From: Spartobacteria bacterium
GTDB lineage: Bacteria > Verrucomicrobiota > Verrucomicrobiia > Chthoniobacterales > UBA10450
NCBI GenBank assembly: GCA_021324035.1
Contig: JAJPJU010000102.1
Span: 1 to 25,291, forward strand
Reading direction: 5' to 3'
Length of the DNA: 25,291 nucleotides
Shown: positions 7,381 to 14,752 of the stretch, one piece after another
How positions within the stretch are numbered: position 1 is the stretch's first letter
How the letters are laid out: each line of letters begins with the position of its first letter
Notes under the pieces: generated by a model
Database searches by the model: none
What the model saw: the letters and a program-made list of their open reading frames with translations, nothing else
What the model was told of the DNA's origin: nothing
Position numbers and translations under genes: made by a program

Positions 7381-8181
7381 ATGGCCAAACACACTTTGAC
7401 CGGCAACATCAAACGGCACCGCGCCTTTCCTTCGAAAGTGCTCGGGAACCGGCGCGACGTGCTGGTTTATCTGCCACCGGGCTATTCGCGATTTTCGCGC
7501 CGCCGGTATCCGGTCCTTTATTTGCATGACGGCCAAAATGTTTTCGATGCTGCGACGTCTTTTGCGGGGGTTGAATGGGGCGTGGACGAGACGGCGCAAC
7601 GATTGATTCGGCAGAAAGCAATCGAGCCGTTGATCATCGTGGCGATTTCAAACATGGGCGAAGAGCGAATTCATGAATACGCGCCGACCCCGGGCGTGAT
7701 TACCCCGCATGATCGGCCCAAAAAACGCAGCCGCGGTTTGGCCGGCATGTATGGGCGATTCCTCACTCAGGAATTGAAGCCGTTTATCGACCGAAAATAC
7801 CGGACCAGGCCGGAAGCGGAGTTCACCGGTTTGGGTGGATCTTCGCTGGGTGGATTGGCCACTCTGGCGATCGGAATTATTTTTTCGGACACTTTCCGGC
7901 GTTTGATGGTGATGTCACCGTCGGTTTGGTGGGACGACTTCGCGATTATTCAAATTCTTGGATTCGTCCGCGAAAAACTGCCGCTGAAAATTTGGCTCGA
8001 TATGGGGACCGGCGAACCGGAGTGGGAACAAGTCCGCGACCTTCGCGCCGCGTTGGTCGACTGCGGTTGGTGTCACGGGGTCGACCTTCAGTATCACGAA
8101 ATTCCCGGCGCCGGTCACAATGAAGGCGCCTGGGCGGCGCGGGTTGAGCCGGCTTTGCGGTTCTTGTATCCGCCGCGGTAG
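7381..8181 (+). CDS. Putative esterase (enterochelin-esterase-like, alpha/beta-hydrolase)
   Basis: From the ATG at 7381 the product is 266 residues. Landmarks are LVYLPPGY (28-35), VLYLHDGQNVFD (45-56), the nucleophile elbow GGSSLGG (Ser155), a likely acid Asp207 (WLDMGTGE) and catalytic His246 (GAGHNE). This order is typical of the PF00756 esterase group, which includes enterochelin esterase and antigen 85-like proteins. No signal peptide is visible. An in-frame TTG at 7327 would add 18 residues drawn from a repeat and is unlikely. Together with the divergent gene at 6509-7222 it forms a pair of distant relatives. The substrate is unknown. Confidence 0.88.
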   Translation: MAKHTLTGNIKRHRAFPSKVLGNRRDVLVYLPPGYSRFSRRRYPVLYLHDGQNVFDAATSFAGVEWGVDETAQRLIRQKAIEPLIIVAISNMGEERIHEYAPTPGVITPHDRPKKRSRGLAGMYGRFLTQELKPFIDRKYRTRPEAEFTGLGGSSLGGLATLAIGIIFSDTFRRLMVMSPSVWWDDFAIIQILGFVREKLPLKIWLDMGTGEPEWEQVRDLRAALVDCGWCHGVDLQYHEIPGAGHNEGAWAARVEPALRFLYPPR

Positions 8182-8203
8182 GGGCGATTGAGCCCAATGT
8201 CAT

Positions 8204-8222
8204 GGCGGCTCGGTGAGCCGCC
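8204..8222. repeat. REP-like hairpin between convergent genes
   Basis: GGCGGCTC and GAGCCGCC pair perfectly around GGT. It lies between the ends of the converging esterase gene (8181) and the exported protein gene (8241), where it could serve as a barrier for both transcripts, though there is no T-run on either side. Confidence 0.75.
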
Positions 8223-8240
8223 GCTAACCTACTTCGCTAC

Positions 8241-9029
8241 CTACTGCAACGCTTTCCCGTAAACTTGAAAGACGCGGGTGAAACCGCCGGCGAATTCCCG
8301 ATCCTTTTCAAAACTAAATTCCTGTTTTGCCGGCAACCATTCCAGATGCCGCGGTCCGTCGGGATGATTTGGGTCGTAAACCAGATAATGATCGCTGCCG
8401 TCGGGCGATCGCGAAAGGCTGTGTTTGTAAACAAGGACGGAATGATTGATGTGAAGGATCGGAAAATCTGAGAGGTAGGCGATGAAAAATTCGCCACCCG
8501 CAAGCGCGCGCTCGAGCTCGGCGTGGGTTTTTTCCTGATACCTTTTGCTGTGCTCGTAAAACATTCGGACATTTCCCGGGCGCAGATAGACCACCCAGCC
8601 GAGACCGATGTTCCGCTCCATCAGATCCGTCTTTGTTGCACTGAGCTCGCGAAGATTGCAATAACCCGGGATAACCACGCGTTTTTCGGCCGGCAGTGGA
8701 TCACGCCACGGTTGGCGCCGGGTTATGTTGCGGACGCGCTTTGTCAGCTCGCGATCGTCCACGCGCGGAGCCTTCGGTTCGAAGCGGGCGAACTTGTAAA
8801 ACTGATCGACCGTGCGGGTCATCACGAAACAGCGGCGAGAGTAGTGGTGGCCGTACTGGTTCTTGTGCGAGACAATGTGGCCGTCCTCATACGAAAATAC
8901 GGTCCAGTTGGCGAAGCTCAGAGTGTCCCGGTGAAAATCAAATCCGGCGCTTGAACTTGCCTTCGCTTCGCAGAATGCGAACAGGATGGCCGCAAAATAT
9001 CCCCAAAATCTCCAAACCGCGGATCGCAT
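8241..9029 (-). CDS. Exported protein, possible papain-like (C39-type) cysteine peptidase fold
   Basis: I do not recognise a named family. The 262-residue product starts with a likely signal peptide (charged start, hydrophobic FWGYFAAILFAFCEAKASSSA). A candidate catalytic set is Cys67 (SRRCFVMTRTVDQFYKFARF), His196 (HINHSVLVYKH) and Asp219 (YLVYDPNHPDGP). The H-x-VLVY...YxVYDPN pattern is reminiscent of C39/papain-like proteins, but assignment is inference. A GTG at 9032 lies one codon upstream of the chosen ATG. It begins six bases after the accA stop, so it is probably the last gene of a LysM-accA-this operon. Confidence 0.7.
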   Translation of the reverse strand: MRSAVWRFWGYFAAILFAFCEAKASSSAGFDFHRDTLSFANWTVFSYEDGHIVSHKNQYGHHYSRRCFVMTRTVDQFYKFARFEPKAPRVDDRELTKRVRNITRRQPWRDPLPAEKRVVIPGYCNLRELSATKTDLMERNIGLGWVVYLRPGNVRMFYEHSKRYQEKTHAELERALAGGEFFIAYLSDFPILHINHSVLVYKHSLSRSPDGSDHYLVYDPNHPDGPRHLEWLPAKQEFSFEKDREFAGGFTRVFQVYGKALQ

Positions 9030-9035
9030 CACTGA

Positions 9036-10016
9036 TTATGAACGTCCGGAATTCGATTTGGCTTCGGCAAAATTTCCGAGTCCCCGGAATTTCTTGTAAC
9101 GCTTCTTCAACAGCTGATCGATCGGCTGTTCGAGAAGTTTCGCCAGATTTTTGCGCAGCGCGCTGCCGAGGTTGAACGCAGCGGTTTCATAGTCGCGGTG
9201 TGCTCCGCCTTCAGGTTCGTCCACGACTTCGTCGACAACTTCCAGCTTCAGTAAATCCTGGGCGGTGAGTTTCAGCGCTTCAGCCGCTTCGGCCGCATGC
9301 TTTCGATCCCGCCACAGAATTGCGGAACACGCTTCCGGGCTGATCACTGAATAATATGCGTTCTCCAAAATCATAACGTGGTCGGCCACGCCAATTCCGA
9401 GCGCGCCGCCGGAACCGCCTTCGCCAATAACTGCGGCGATGGTCGGCACCCGCAGATTCATCATCTCGCGAAGATTGACCGCGATCGCTTCGGAGATGTG
9501 GCGTTCTTCGGAACCGATTCCGGGAAACGCGCCCGGGGTGTCGATCAGCGAGATCACCGGCATGTGGAATTTTTCCGCGAGCCGCATCAGCCGGAGAGCT
9601 TTCCGATAACCTTCGGGATGAGCGCAGCCGAAATTGCGCATCACGTTTTCCTTGGTGTTGCGTCCTTTTTGGTGAGTAATCACAACGCAACGGGTGGAGT
9701 CGAGCGTGGCCAGTCCCGCCGGCATCGCTTTGTCGTCGGCAAATTGGCGATCCCCGTGAAGTTCGGTCCACCCCGTGAAACAACGATCGACATAATCGAG
9801 CGCGAATGGCCGTTGGACATGACGGGCAATTTGAACTCGCTGCCAGGCGCTGAGGTTGCCGTAAATTTCGCGCCGGGTGTCCCGCAATTTGGATTCGATC
9901 GCCTTGACCTCAGAGTTGAGATCGACGTCGTGTTCGCGCGAATGATCCTTCAAGTCCTGGAGGCGGCGTTCCAATTCGAAGATCGGCTTCTCGAAGTCGA
10001 GCGGTTGCAAGTCCAT
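9036..10016 (-). CDS. accA: Acetyl-CoA carboxylase carboxyltransferase subunit alpha
   Basis: This subunit, with AccD, moves the carboxyl group from biotin to acetyl-CoA, giving malonyl-CoA for fatty acid synthesis. The 326-residue length fits (about 320). Recognisable segments are FELERRLQDLK, YGNLSAWQRVQIARH, FTGWTELHGDRQFADD, GRNTKENVMRNFGCAHPEGYRKALRLM (in part), SLIDTPGAFPGIGSEERHISEAIA (in part), IGEGGSGGALGIGVAD and AYYSVISPEACSAILW. It starts four bases after the stop codon of the LysM gene and is followed by an exported protein gene, forming a likely three-gene operon on the minus strand. accD is not in the window. Confidence 0.97.
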   Translation of the reverse strand: MDLQPLDFEKPIFELERRLQDLKDHSREHDVDLNSEVKAIESKLRDTRREIYGNLSAWQRVQIARHVQRPFALDYVDRCFTGWTELHGDRQFADDKAMPAGLATLDSTRCVVITHQKGRNTKENVMRNFGCAHPEGYRKALRLMRLAEKFHMPVISLIDTPGAFPGIGSEERHISEAIAVNLREMMNLRVPTIAAVIGEGGSGGALGIGVADHVMILENAYYSVISPEACSAILWRDRKHAAEAAEALKLTAQDLLKLEVVDEVVDEPEGGAHRDYETAAFNLGSALRKNLAKLLEQPIDQLLKKRYKKFRGLGNFAEAKSNSGRS

Positions 10017-10020
10017 CGGG

Positions 10021-10857
10021 CTAATCAGTGATCGTGACGGGGGTCTTACTATTCACCAAACTGCTGAGTTCTTCCACGTCGGCTGCAGCGAGGCCGATTC
10101 CCTGAGGCGGGGCAGGTTGGACAACCTGGTGAGCGGAATCGGGCACCGCGTAAATCGTGTAGGATTGCGAGGTGAGCCGGATCCAGCGCGTGCTGCCAAT
10201 GAATTCTTTGGTGCCAAATCCGACCCGTTTCCCGTCCCGCCACGCCAGGATCTCGGCGACTCTGCTGGTGACTTTTGGCGGCGTTTTGGTGGGCAACTTT
10301 TCTTCGCGGATGTGGTACTGCTTGAAAAATCCGCCGTGGTTGAGAACAACGAGCAGCTTCGGCTTGCGCTGAACCACGATTGCGAAATCAGGGTGAGAGA
10401 TAAGTAAATGCTCGCCGATGTGCAGCATGGTTCCGCTCATGTTGTTCATGCGCATGATGAGTTCGGGCGTTGTTTTCATTTTGTGCGCAACTCTCGTGAT
10501 CACGTCTCCGGGCTTGACGACGTATTCTTCTTTTTCCGGCGAGGGCGTCCGGGACAAAAAGATGCCGATGTTGATTTCGCCCAAAAGATCCTTGGCTTCG
10601 TCGGCATGAGGGCTGGTTGGATATTTTTGGACGAACGCGGTCAGGGCAGCGCGAGCCTCGGGCATTTTTCCATCCTGCCGCAATTTGGCCGCCGCTTCGT
10701 ATTCGGGCAGGGTGAGATCGATCCGCGGCTCAGGCGTGACTTCGCCCCGCTGCTCTTTTGCGACCTGAATGTCTTCCTTGAAGACAAAGTTGTAACCGAA
10801 CCAGGCGGCGCCCCCGAAAATGATAATCGCCAGAAAAAAGACAAAGAGCCACTTCAT
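10021..10857 (-). CDS. Membrane-anchored LysM protein with degenerate L,D-transpeptidase-like C-terminus
   Basis: The 278-residue protein has one N-terminal membrane helix (3-25), a short TPR-like stretch (about 50-95), a LysM peptidoglycan-binding domain (about 112-154, YVVKPGDVITRVAHKM...IGEHLLI) and a C-terminal part that lines up with YkuD L,D-transpeptidases. There, WIRLTSQSYTIYAVPD (225-240) matches the usual WIRL..GYGIHGT segment, and PPQGIGLAAADVEELSSLV (250-268) matches SHGCIRLxNxDVEEL. The catalytic His and Cys are replaced (Pro and Gly at the second site, Tyr for the first His), so transpeptidase activity is not expected. It heads the operon with accA. A wall-binding, periplasm-facing role is inferred. 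Confidence 0.82.
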   Translation of the reverse strand: MKWLFVFFLAIIIFGGAAWFGYNFVFKEDIQVAKEQRGEVTPEPRIDLTLPEYEAAAKLRQDGKMPEARAALTAFVQKYPTSPHADEAKDLLGEINIGIFLSRTPSPEKEEYVVKPGDVITRVAHKMKTTPELIMRMNNMSGTMLHIGEHLLISHPDFAIVVQRKPKLLVVLNHGGFFKQYHIREEKLPTKTPPKVTSRVAEILAWRDGKRVGFGTKEFIGSTRWIRLTSQSYTIYAVPDSAHQVVQPAPPQGIGLAAADVEELSSLVNSKTPVTITD

Positions 10858-10870
10858 GGACAGGAGCAGA

Positions 10871-10959
10871 AACGTCCAACATCGAACACCGAACGTCCAA
10901 CGTCGAATCTGGAACTTCGTGATTCGAAGTTCGGCGTTGGGCGTTCAGCGTTCGGCGTT
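10871..10959. repeat. Inverted arrays of a 7-base unit (AACnnCS)
   Basis: From 10871 the + strand reads in 7-base steps AACGTCC, AACATCG, AACACCG, AACGTCC, AACGTCG, AATCTGG, AACTTCG. From 10959 the minus strand reads AACGCCG, AACGCTG, AACGCCC, AACGCCG, AACTTCG. The innermost units pair perfectly around TGATT (10913-10919 with 10925-10931); outer units pair imperfectly. It lies directly upstream of the LysM start codon, in the gap to the DUF2007 gene. Confidence 0.85.
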
Positions 10960-11011
10960 TTCTTCACTGGATAGCACTCGGCGCAATCGAGTACCCAAAC
11001 GAATTTTGCGA

Positions 11012-11461
11012 TCAGGTCGCTTTTTCTTCCCCCGGGAAGAAACGGTGCCAGAGACGGCCGATGGTGCGTTCTTCCGCGTTGCTCCAGGTGTAATGGCAAT
11101 CCTGGCAATAAAATTCCTTGGGAATGATTCTGAGCGCGCAAAGCAGCCCCATCAACGCCGGGGTCAGAAATTTCCGCGTCATCTGGGGATACTCGATGTT
11201 CGACGACCCGCATTGCGGACAACGGATCATGGCTGATGAGATTTCCGGATCGCTGGTCTCCCATTCGATCATCAAGGCCTGACCGCGTTCAAAATCAGCG
11301 TCATCCACCATTACTTTCGCATTCGCCAGCGGCTTCGACATGAATGCCATCTTTTGAAGGTGTCCCTCATTATGAAGGTCGGCCTTCAGTCCGCTCTCCT
11401 GAAGACGTTGTTTCAGGCGCCTGGCTTTGTCCGGTTCATTAAATGTAGCGATCGTCACCAT
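11012..11461 (-). CDS. DUF2007 and zinc-ribbon domain protein
   Basis: The 149-residue protein has an N-terminal DUF2007-type domain (about 1-68; MVTIATFNEPDKARRLKQRL, then AKVMVDDADFERGQALM), named in databases as a putative signal-transducing protein. A zinc-ribbon-like pair follows: CPQC (81-84) and CQDC (119-122), separated by a hydrophobic stretch (about 100-113). The four cysteines suggest one bound zinc. The function is unknown. It is followed by the LysM gene on the same strand after a repeat-rich 154-base gap, so co-transcription is doubtful. Confidence 0.8.
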   Translation of the reverse strand: MVTIATFNEPDKARRLKQRLQESGLKADLHNEGHLQKMAFMSKPLANAKVMVDDADFERGQALMIEWETSDPEISSAMIRCPQCGSSNIEYPQMTRKFLTPALMGLLCALRIIPKEFYCQDCHYTWSNAEERTIGRLWHRFFPGEEKAT

Positions 11462-11517
11462 AATGGCTCTCGTCCAAGACCATACTCATCAAAGATTAAT
11501 CGCACGGCAAGTGCAAG

Positions 11518-11549
11518 ACGCGGGCTTGGGCGAATGCCGAAGCCCGCGT
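11518..11549. repeat. Intergenic hairpin, ACGCGGGCTT...AAGCCCGCGT
   Basis: A perfect 10-bp inverted repeat encloses 12 bases (GGGCGAATGCCG). It lies in the 192-base gap between the DUF420 stop codon and the DUF2007 start codon. There is no T-run. The rest of the gap shows nothing recognisable. Confidence 0.75.
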
Positions 11550-11653
11550 GACAATGACGAAACAATGCCCGAATTCAAAGGGCCGCCAGGTTCCGCCGCA
11601 TTCGCGGTCGTTCGAACTCCAGATTGCGTCGTCGTTCTGTGTTCGCCATTTCG

Positions 11654-12091
11654 TCACTTGAGAACGCTACCTGGCGGGAACCATTGATACAGAATCAAGT
11701 AAACGATCACGCCTGTTACAGACACGTATAACCAAATCGGCATGGTCCAACGGCCGATGCGACGATGTCTGTCCCACCGCCGCTGAAACGTCGGAATCAG
11801 GGTGACAATCACCAGGGGGAGAACGGCAAAGGCGAGCAGAATATGAGAAATGAGCAGCGGGAAATAAATCCACGCGATTAAGCCAGTGTAGCCCGAAGAT
11901 TTTTCGCCCGCGTGCGCGTGGTAAACGATGTAACCAATCAGGAACGCGGTTGACGAAATCAGGGCGAGGATCATGCAGGGCACGTGGCGTTGCCAGACAT
12001 TCCGGCGGATCCAGAACCAGCCCATGGCGATGAAAACGGTGCTGACCGCGTTGAAGGAGGCGTTGATCGCCGGAAGGTCGTTGATTGTCAT
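11654..12091 (-). CDS. DUF420 domain membrane protein
   Basis: The 145-residue protein starts MTINDLPAINASFNAVS, the usual DUF420 beginning, and has four hydrophobic segments (about 10-28, 38-58, 70-98, 114-137). Conserved His residues occur at HVPCM, YHAH and SHILLA. DUF420 proteins are often found with cytochrome oxidase assembly genes, and a role in cytochrome oxidase maturation is reported for relatives; none of those partners is in this window. Its start codon abuts the GTCGAGCGGAGTCGAGAC repeat, which therefore forms the whole upstream region. No ribosome binding site is visible. Confidence 0.85.
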   Translation of the reverse strand: MTINDLPAINASFNAVSTVFIAMGWFWIRRNVWQRHVPCMILALISSTAFLIGYIVYHAHAGEKSSGYTGLIAWIYFPLLISHILLAFAVLPLVIVTLIPTFQRRWDRHRRIGRWTMPIWLYVSVTGVIVYLILYQWFPPGSVLK

Positions 12092-12194
12092 GTCGAGCGG
12101 AGTCGAGACTCTCTAAATATTTCCGAGCTTCGTGATAGCGAGACAAGAGCGAGAGATTCCTGCCGTTCGACCCGCTCCGCTCGCTCAAGGCAGG
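12091..12194. repeat. Composite intergenic repeat, TGTCGAGCGGAGTCGAGAC and CCTGCC...GGCAGG
   Basis: TGTCGAGCGGAGTCGAGAC at 12091-12109 is followed by a GCGAGACAAGAGCGAGAGAT stretch and by an inverted pair CCTGCC (12159-12164) and GGCAGG (12189-12194) enclosing TTCGACCCGCTCCGCTCGCT. The words GAGCGGAG and CTCCGCTC recur in opposite orientation at the two ends, making one large imperfect inverted repeat of about 100 bases. Confidence 0.75.
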
Positions 12195-12316
12195 TTAACA
12201 GTTCGGCGCCTTCGCCGCAATTAAACCGGATGCAACGTCACGTTGCCGCCCGGAAGGACAAATAGCTGACGCGGTGGAGTTGAAACACGGCGGGATCGAC
12301 CCGAAGTAGTAGTTCC

Positions 12317-14707
12317 ATGCCTCAACTCCTCGAGGAAGAAACACGGCTCGAGCGGGCGCAAAATCGGCCACCGAAGTTTCGACGCCGGCTGGCGATTTCG
12401 ATTTTGCGGCTCGCGGCGGTCGCGTTGATTGCGGCTTCGATTGGCGGCGGTTGGTATCTCGCCCGCAAAGGTTTTCGCGGGCAATGGCGCTCACGCGTAG
12501 TGGAGGAATTGCATCGGCGCGGGGTCGAAGCATCGATTGGCCATCTCACGCTCGATCCGTTTCGGGGGCTGGTTGCGCGAGATGTGCGCATTTTCACTTA
12601 CAAAGGCCGTCACGAAACTCTCGCCTCCATCAGCGAAATCGCGCTCGACATCAACTACGCGGCATTTTTTCACCATCAGCCGTTTCTCAATGCGTTGGAT
12701 ATTCGCAATGCCGAAGTCACGTTGCCGGCAAAAGCCCAGGGCGGAAAGGCCGCCGAACGTCCGCAGCTGAGAAGATTTCATGCTCACGTCTATTTTCCAC
12801 CGGAACAAATTCACATCAGCCAGGCGGAAGGAATTTTTTGCGGGATTCGCATCTCCGCGACCGGTCAATTGATCAAGCGTGGCGACTTTCAACCTTCCAA
12901 GCCGCTTTCGGACGAAGAACGTGAAAGGCGATGGGGCCTGGTCCGGCGCATTGTGGCGGAATTGCAGAAGTTCAGTTACCCCGGCGCCGCGCCCTCGCTG
13001 CAGGTTAAGTTCAGCGGCGACCTCGCGAATCTCGAAGACGCGCGAGGCGAGGCAATACTCCAGGCCGGGATTGTAAAACGAAAGAATTACGAAATGCGCG
13101 ACTTCGTTCTGGCGGCCGAATGGAGCGACCAAACCCTTGACATCACGCGCTGTGAGTGGAACGACCGGATGGGTGGATTTGCCGCGACGGCAAATTGGAG
13201 TCGAAAGACCAATAAGGCGAACTTCGAAGCGCGGAGCAGCCTTGATTTGAAAACGCTGCTCGATGCTGCCGACATCAGCGAGCCGCTGGCCGATGTGAGC
13301 TACAAATTACCGCCAGTGATCGACCTTTCCGGGTCGGCAGATTTTTCGCAGGCGCGGCCTCAGATGAAATTGATCGGTCACTTTGCTGCCGACAAACTCG
13401 CTTATAAAAATATTTCGCTGTCGGATTGCCACGCGGAATTTTCCTGGGACGGCGAGAGGACCTGGATTCGGGATATCCATGTTCGACATCAAACGGGAGA
13501 CCTGCGTGCTGAAGTCTTTGAAGGGCCTAACGAGTTCCGGCTGAATGTCGATGGGCCAGTGGCGCCGGGCGCGCTGCGTCCGTTTGTTTCGCCGGAAATG
13601 CAGGAGTTTATCGGAGAGTGGGAGTTTACCGGGCCGCCGATGATCAAACTCGCCATTCGAGGAACGGACCGGCATCCGGAGAACTGGCAGGGCGACGGCA
13701 GCATTTTGCTGGGACGAACGCGATTTCGTGGCCAATGGATGAACGACGCCAGCGCGAAGATTCATTTTGCCGATGGCGCGGTCAGTTACGAAAATTTCCG
13801 GGTTAGTCGTGACGAAGGCGTCGGCACCGGAACGTTTGTTTACGATTTCGCTAAGCACGAAGTCCGGGTTTCGAACGTCAAAGCAAACGTTAAACCAGGC
13901 GAAGTGGCATGGTGGATCGACCCCGATCTTCCCAAAACAGTCGTGCCTTACAAGTTTCGCCAGTCACCCACGATTACCGCGAACGGCGTGTATCAATTCG
14001 CCGGTGGCACCAAGACCCGTCTCGAGATCAATGTCGATGGACCGGGCGGAATGGATTACGTGTTTCTCGGCAAGACTTTGCCGTTCTCAAAAATTAACGC
14101 TCGCCTTCTGTTCACGAACGATCATTTGCAGATTGTTGATCTTCATGGCGCGTTGCTTTCGGGCAGCGTTCTAGGCAGCGCCGATATATCATTGGCGCAT
14201 AACGACCAGCGTTATCGGGCAAAGTTGGCCGTCGACGCCATCGATTTTCCGCGCCTGACCGATCTTTATTGGGGATACAAGACGGCGCACGGTCAGTTGA
14301 GCGGCACCTATGATTTCAGCGGTGTCGGGGACAACGCGCGATTGATGCAAGGCGACGGCAAAATAAACGTGGCCAACGGGGATGTGTTCGCTATTCCGGT
14401 ATTTGGCCCGCTCTCGACAATCATGGGATCGATAATTCCCGGCGTGGGTTACAGCATTGCCCGAAATGCCACGTCCGATTTCACGGTGAAGAGCGGCACG
14501 ATCCACACCGACAATCTGGAGGTCGGGGGCAAACTTTTTTCAATGGTCGGCAACGGCGACATCCATTTTCTGGACGACAAACTCGACTTCGACGTTCGAA
14601 TAGACATGAAAGGCCCCGGTATTTTGCTCACTCCGGTCTACAAACTGTTTGAATACAAGGGCGAGGGGAGCTTAAAAAATCCGAATTGGCATCCGAAAGT
14701 CTTTTAG
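12317..14707 (+). CDS. AsmA-like / DUF3971-type envelope protein
   Basis: The 796-residue product has a short basic cytoplasmic head (1-22), one membrane helix (about 24-46, LAISILRLAAVALIAASIGG) and a long periplasmic part rich in beta-strand patterns. Repeated short phrases such as LDIRNAEVTLP, GDGSILLGRTRFRG, ADISLAHNDQRYRAKL and the end VGNGDIHFLDDKLDFDVRI followed by GEGSLKNPNWHPKVF are typical of AsmA C-terminal regions. AsmA/TamB/YhdP relatives are thought to help move lipid or assemble proteins in the outer membrane. Whether this one does is inference. The ATG at 12317 lacks a good ribosome binding site. The ATP-grasp gene follows 45 bases downstream on the same strand. The 120 bases before it show no gene. 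Confidence 0.85.
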   Translation: MPQLLEEETRLERAQNRPPKFRRRLAISILRLAAVALIAASIGGGWYLARKGFRGQWRSRVVEELHRRGVEASIGHLTLDPFRGLVARDVRIFTYKGRHETLASISEIALDINYAAFFHHQPFLNALDIRNAEVTLPAKAQGGKAAERPQLRRFHAHVYFPPEQIHISQAEGIFCGIRISATGQLIKRGDFQPSKPLSDEERERRWGLVRRIVAELQKFSYPGAAPSLQVKFSGDLANLEDARGEAILQAGIVKRKNYEMRDFVLAAEWSDQTLDITRCEWNDRMGGFAATANWSRKTNKANFEARSSLDLKTLLDAADISEPLADVSYKLPPVIDLSGSADFSQARPQMKLIGHFAADKLAYKNISLSDCHAEFSWDGERTWIRDIHVRHQTGDLRAEVFEGPNEFRLNVDGPVAPGALRPFVSPEMQEFIGEWEFTGPPMIKLAIRGTDRHPENWQGDGSILLGRTRFRGQWMNDASAKIHFADGAVSYENFRVSRDEGVGTGTFVYDFAKHEVRVSNVKANVKPGEVAWWIDPDLPKTVVPYKFRQSPTITANGVYQFAGGTKTRLEINVDGPGGMDYVFLGKTLPFSKINARLLFTNDHLQIVDLHGALLSGSVLGSADISLAHNDQRYRAKLAVDAIDFPRLTDLYWGYKTAHGQLSGTYDFSGVGDNARLMQGDGKINVANGDVFAIPVFGPLSTIMGSIIPGVGYSIARNATSDFTVKSGTIHTDNLEVGGKLFSMVGNGDIHFLDDKLDFDVRIDMKGPGILLTPVYKLFEYKGEGSLKNPNWHPKVF

Positions 14708-14752
14708 GTCAGATTGGGCGTCCGGTCGGCGCCGCGCGCCGTCCTCCTCTCT

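Noticed and set aside
12199..12310. Possible remnant of a gene before the AsmA-like gene (plus frame ending LKHGGIDPK, minus frame ending LPGGNVTLHPV)
   Set aside because: Neither frame has a supported start or recognisable domain, and the two cannot be told apart from chance open frames.
12491..13132. 213-codon minus-strand open frame inside the AsmA-like gene
   Set aside because: The plus frame is continuous for 796 codons with AsmA-like features; the antisense frame has no family resemblance.
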